Shown here in pieces: positions 14,160 through 14,551 of a stretch of DNA of 14,551 nt. Made by a program: the position numbers and the translations under genes. The stretch's first letter is position 1, and the number at the start of each line of letters is the position of its first letter. Origin of the DNA: Bacillota bacterium (lineage in GTDB: Bacteria > Bacillota > Clostridia > Christensenellales > Aristaeellaceae); contig JAEVYX010000013.1 of the NCBI GenBank assembly GCA_023392515.1, forward strand, positions 1 through 14,551, in the 5' to 3' direction. The notes under the pieces were generated by a model, which was not told the DNA's origin, made no database searches, and was given only the letters and a program-made list of their open reading frames with translations.

Positions 14160-14190
14160 AGTATAAAACTTTTAGCTTGCTCTAAGTCAA
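14160..14190 (-). promoter_or_regulatory. MerR-type promoter with operator in a 19-bp spacer
   Basis: On the minus strand, -35 TTGACT (14190-14185) and -10 TATACT (14165-14160) are separated by 19 bp. That is too long for unaided transcription and typical of MerR-family targets. The spacer is filled by a dyad with arms ACTTAGAGC and GCTAAAAGT around a 2-bp centre (14187-14168), 7 of 9 arm positions paired. MerR regulators such as SoxR, AdhR and NmlR bind such dyads and untwist the DNA to activate. A second small dyad, AAGTC-TATT-GACTT, overlaps the -35. An A-tract at 14201-14207 could act as an UP element. The regulator gene is not in the window. Confidence 0.7.
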
Positions 14191-14307
14191 TAGACTTTAG
14201 AAAAAAAGCTGGCATTTTTTGCTTGTGAAAATTTCTGGCACGCAAATCCATCCGGCCGGAGCAATGCCCTGGAATTCACAGCCCTGAGATGAAAAGGGGT
14301 TTCACTG
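14191..14307. other. Intergenic stretch without a gene
   Basis: Between the MerR-type promoter and the terminator of the rightmost gene I see only an A-tract followed by a T-tract (14201-14220) and otherwise unremarkable sequence. No coding frame has a ribosome-binding site on either strand. Confidence 0.4.
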
Positions 14308-14346
14308 AAAATTGCCATCCGATGATTAAAATCGGATGGCAATTTT
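14308..14346 (-). terminator. Intrinsic terminator of the rightmost minus-strand gene
   Basis: A perfect 16-bp stem pairs 14308-14323 with 14331-14346 around a 7-nt loop (GATTAAA). The stem base is A-U rich: on the minus strand it ends in UUUU, on the plus strand in UUUUU. It starts 22 bp past the stop of the minus-strand gene and should work for that gene. Since no plus-strand gene runs into it, the minus direction is the relevant one. Confidence 0.8.
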
Positions 14347-14368
14347 TAAAACAAAATTTTCACTGCAC

Positions 14369-14551
14369 TTACCCCACGGCCTTTTCTTCCAATAAAGCGT
14401 TTGCCAGAATCTGCGCACCGACAGGATCCAATACATTCAACTCTTTGATGGAGCGCAGAACGGTTTCGGATGCCAGCTTGAAAAAGCCGTTTTCCTGGTA
14501 CAGCGCGGCCAGCGACAGCATGACCCCCGGATCGTTGATATGATTGTATAC
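14369..14551 (-). CDS. C-terminal end of an unidentified protein
   Basis: The minus-strand frame is open from the window edge to TAA (14371-14369), giving 60 residues. The sequence is mostly helical and free of charged clusters, with segments such as MLSLAALYQENGFFKLASE and LDPVGAQILANALLEEK. The first part resembles one TPR-like helix pair, which suggests a helical-repeat or regulatory C-terminus. I do not recognise the family. It counts as real because the frame is open, the composition is protein-like and a strong terminator sits 22 bp downstream. The start lies outside the window. Confidence 0.65.
   Translation of the reverse strand, partial: VYNHINDPGVMLSLAALYQENGFFKLASETVLRSIKELNVLDPVGAQILANALLEEKAVG

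Noticed and set aside
14300..14365. Direct repeat TTTCACTG (14300-14307 and 14358-14365) flanking the terminator
   Set aside because: Eight bases in AT-rich sequence; probably chance, with no element between except the terminator.

Overview
The window reads as chromosomal DNA of an anaerobic, moderately GC-rich Firmicute, most likely a clostridium. The support is strong AGGAGG-type ribosome-binding sites, an A-type diiron flavoprotein (FprA), an Fe-S-containing ene-reductase of the BaiCD/2-enoate reductase type, a clostridial OGG-like glycosylase and an AMMECR1/LigB/radical-SAM locus. Nothing looks like phage, plasmid or CRISPR. Placement below class level is not supported by what I can read.

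Layout. Bases 1-540 hold the 3' end of a YwaF/TIGR02206-like membrane protein, overlapping tail to tail with RNase R on the minus strand (530-2719). A 224-bp divergent spacer, carrying an extended -10 promoter and a possible operator, leads to a winged-helix plus multi-Fe-S protein (2944-4218). An OGG1-type DNA glycosylase (4263-5108, minus) faces it. Then, on the plus strand, come FprA (5234-6430), a flavin/Fe-S ene-reductase (6544-8478) closed by a clear intrinsic terminator, and a two-gene operon: a LigB-AMMECR1 fusion and the AmmeMemoRadiSam radical SAM enzyme (8626-10843). A roughly 215-bp imperfect palindrome with nested hairpins (10875-11089) fills the gap to a convergent minus-strand operon of three NAD(P)-dependent oxidoreductases: an atypical SDR, then two aldo/keto reductases (14030 down to 11117). 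That operon starts at a TTGACT-N19-TATACT promoter with a dyad inside the long spacer, the hallmark of MerR-family control. The right edge holds the C-terminal 60 residues of another minus-strand protein and its terminator.

How the genes fit. The centre concerns redox chemistry of an anaerobe: oxygen/NO reduction (FprA), reduction of enoates (ene-reductase), an Fe-S protein that may be a redox-responsive factor, and repair of oxidised bases (OGG). The MerR-type operon looks like an inducible carbonyl or aldehyde response. The AmmeMemoRadiSam pair has no assigned reaction and is the least understood system here.

The best leads are the apparent lack of a normal start codon for the radical SAM gene, the MITE-like or structured-RNA palindrome, the MerR-type promoter without a visible regulator, a Cys-to-Arg change in one ferredoxin cluster motif, and the altered lesion-recognition loop of the OGG protein.
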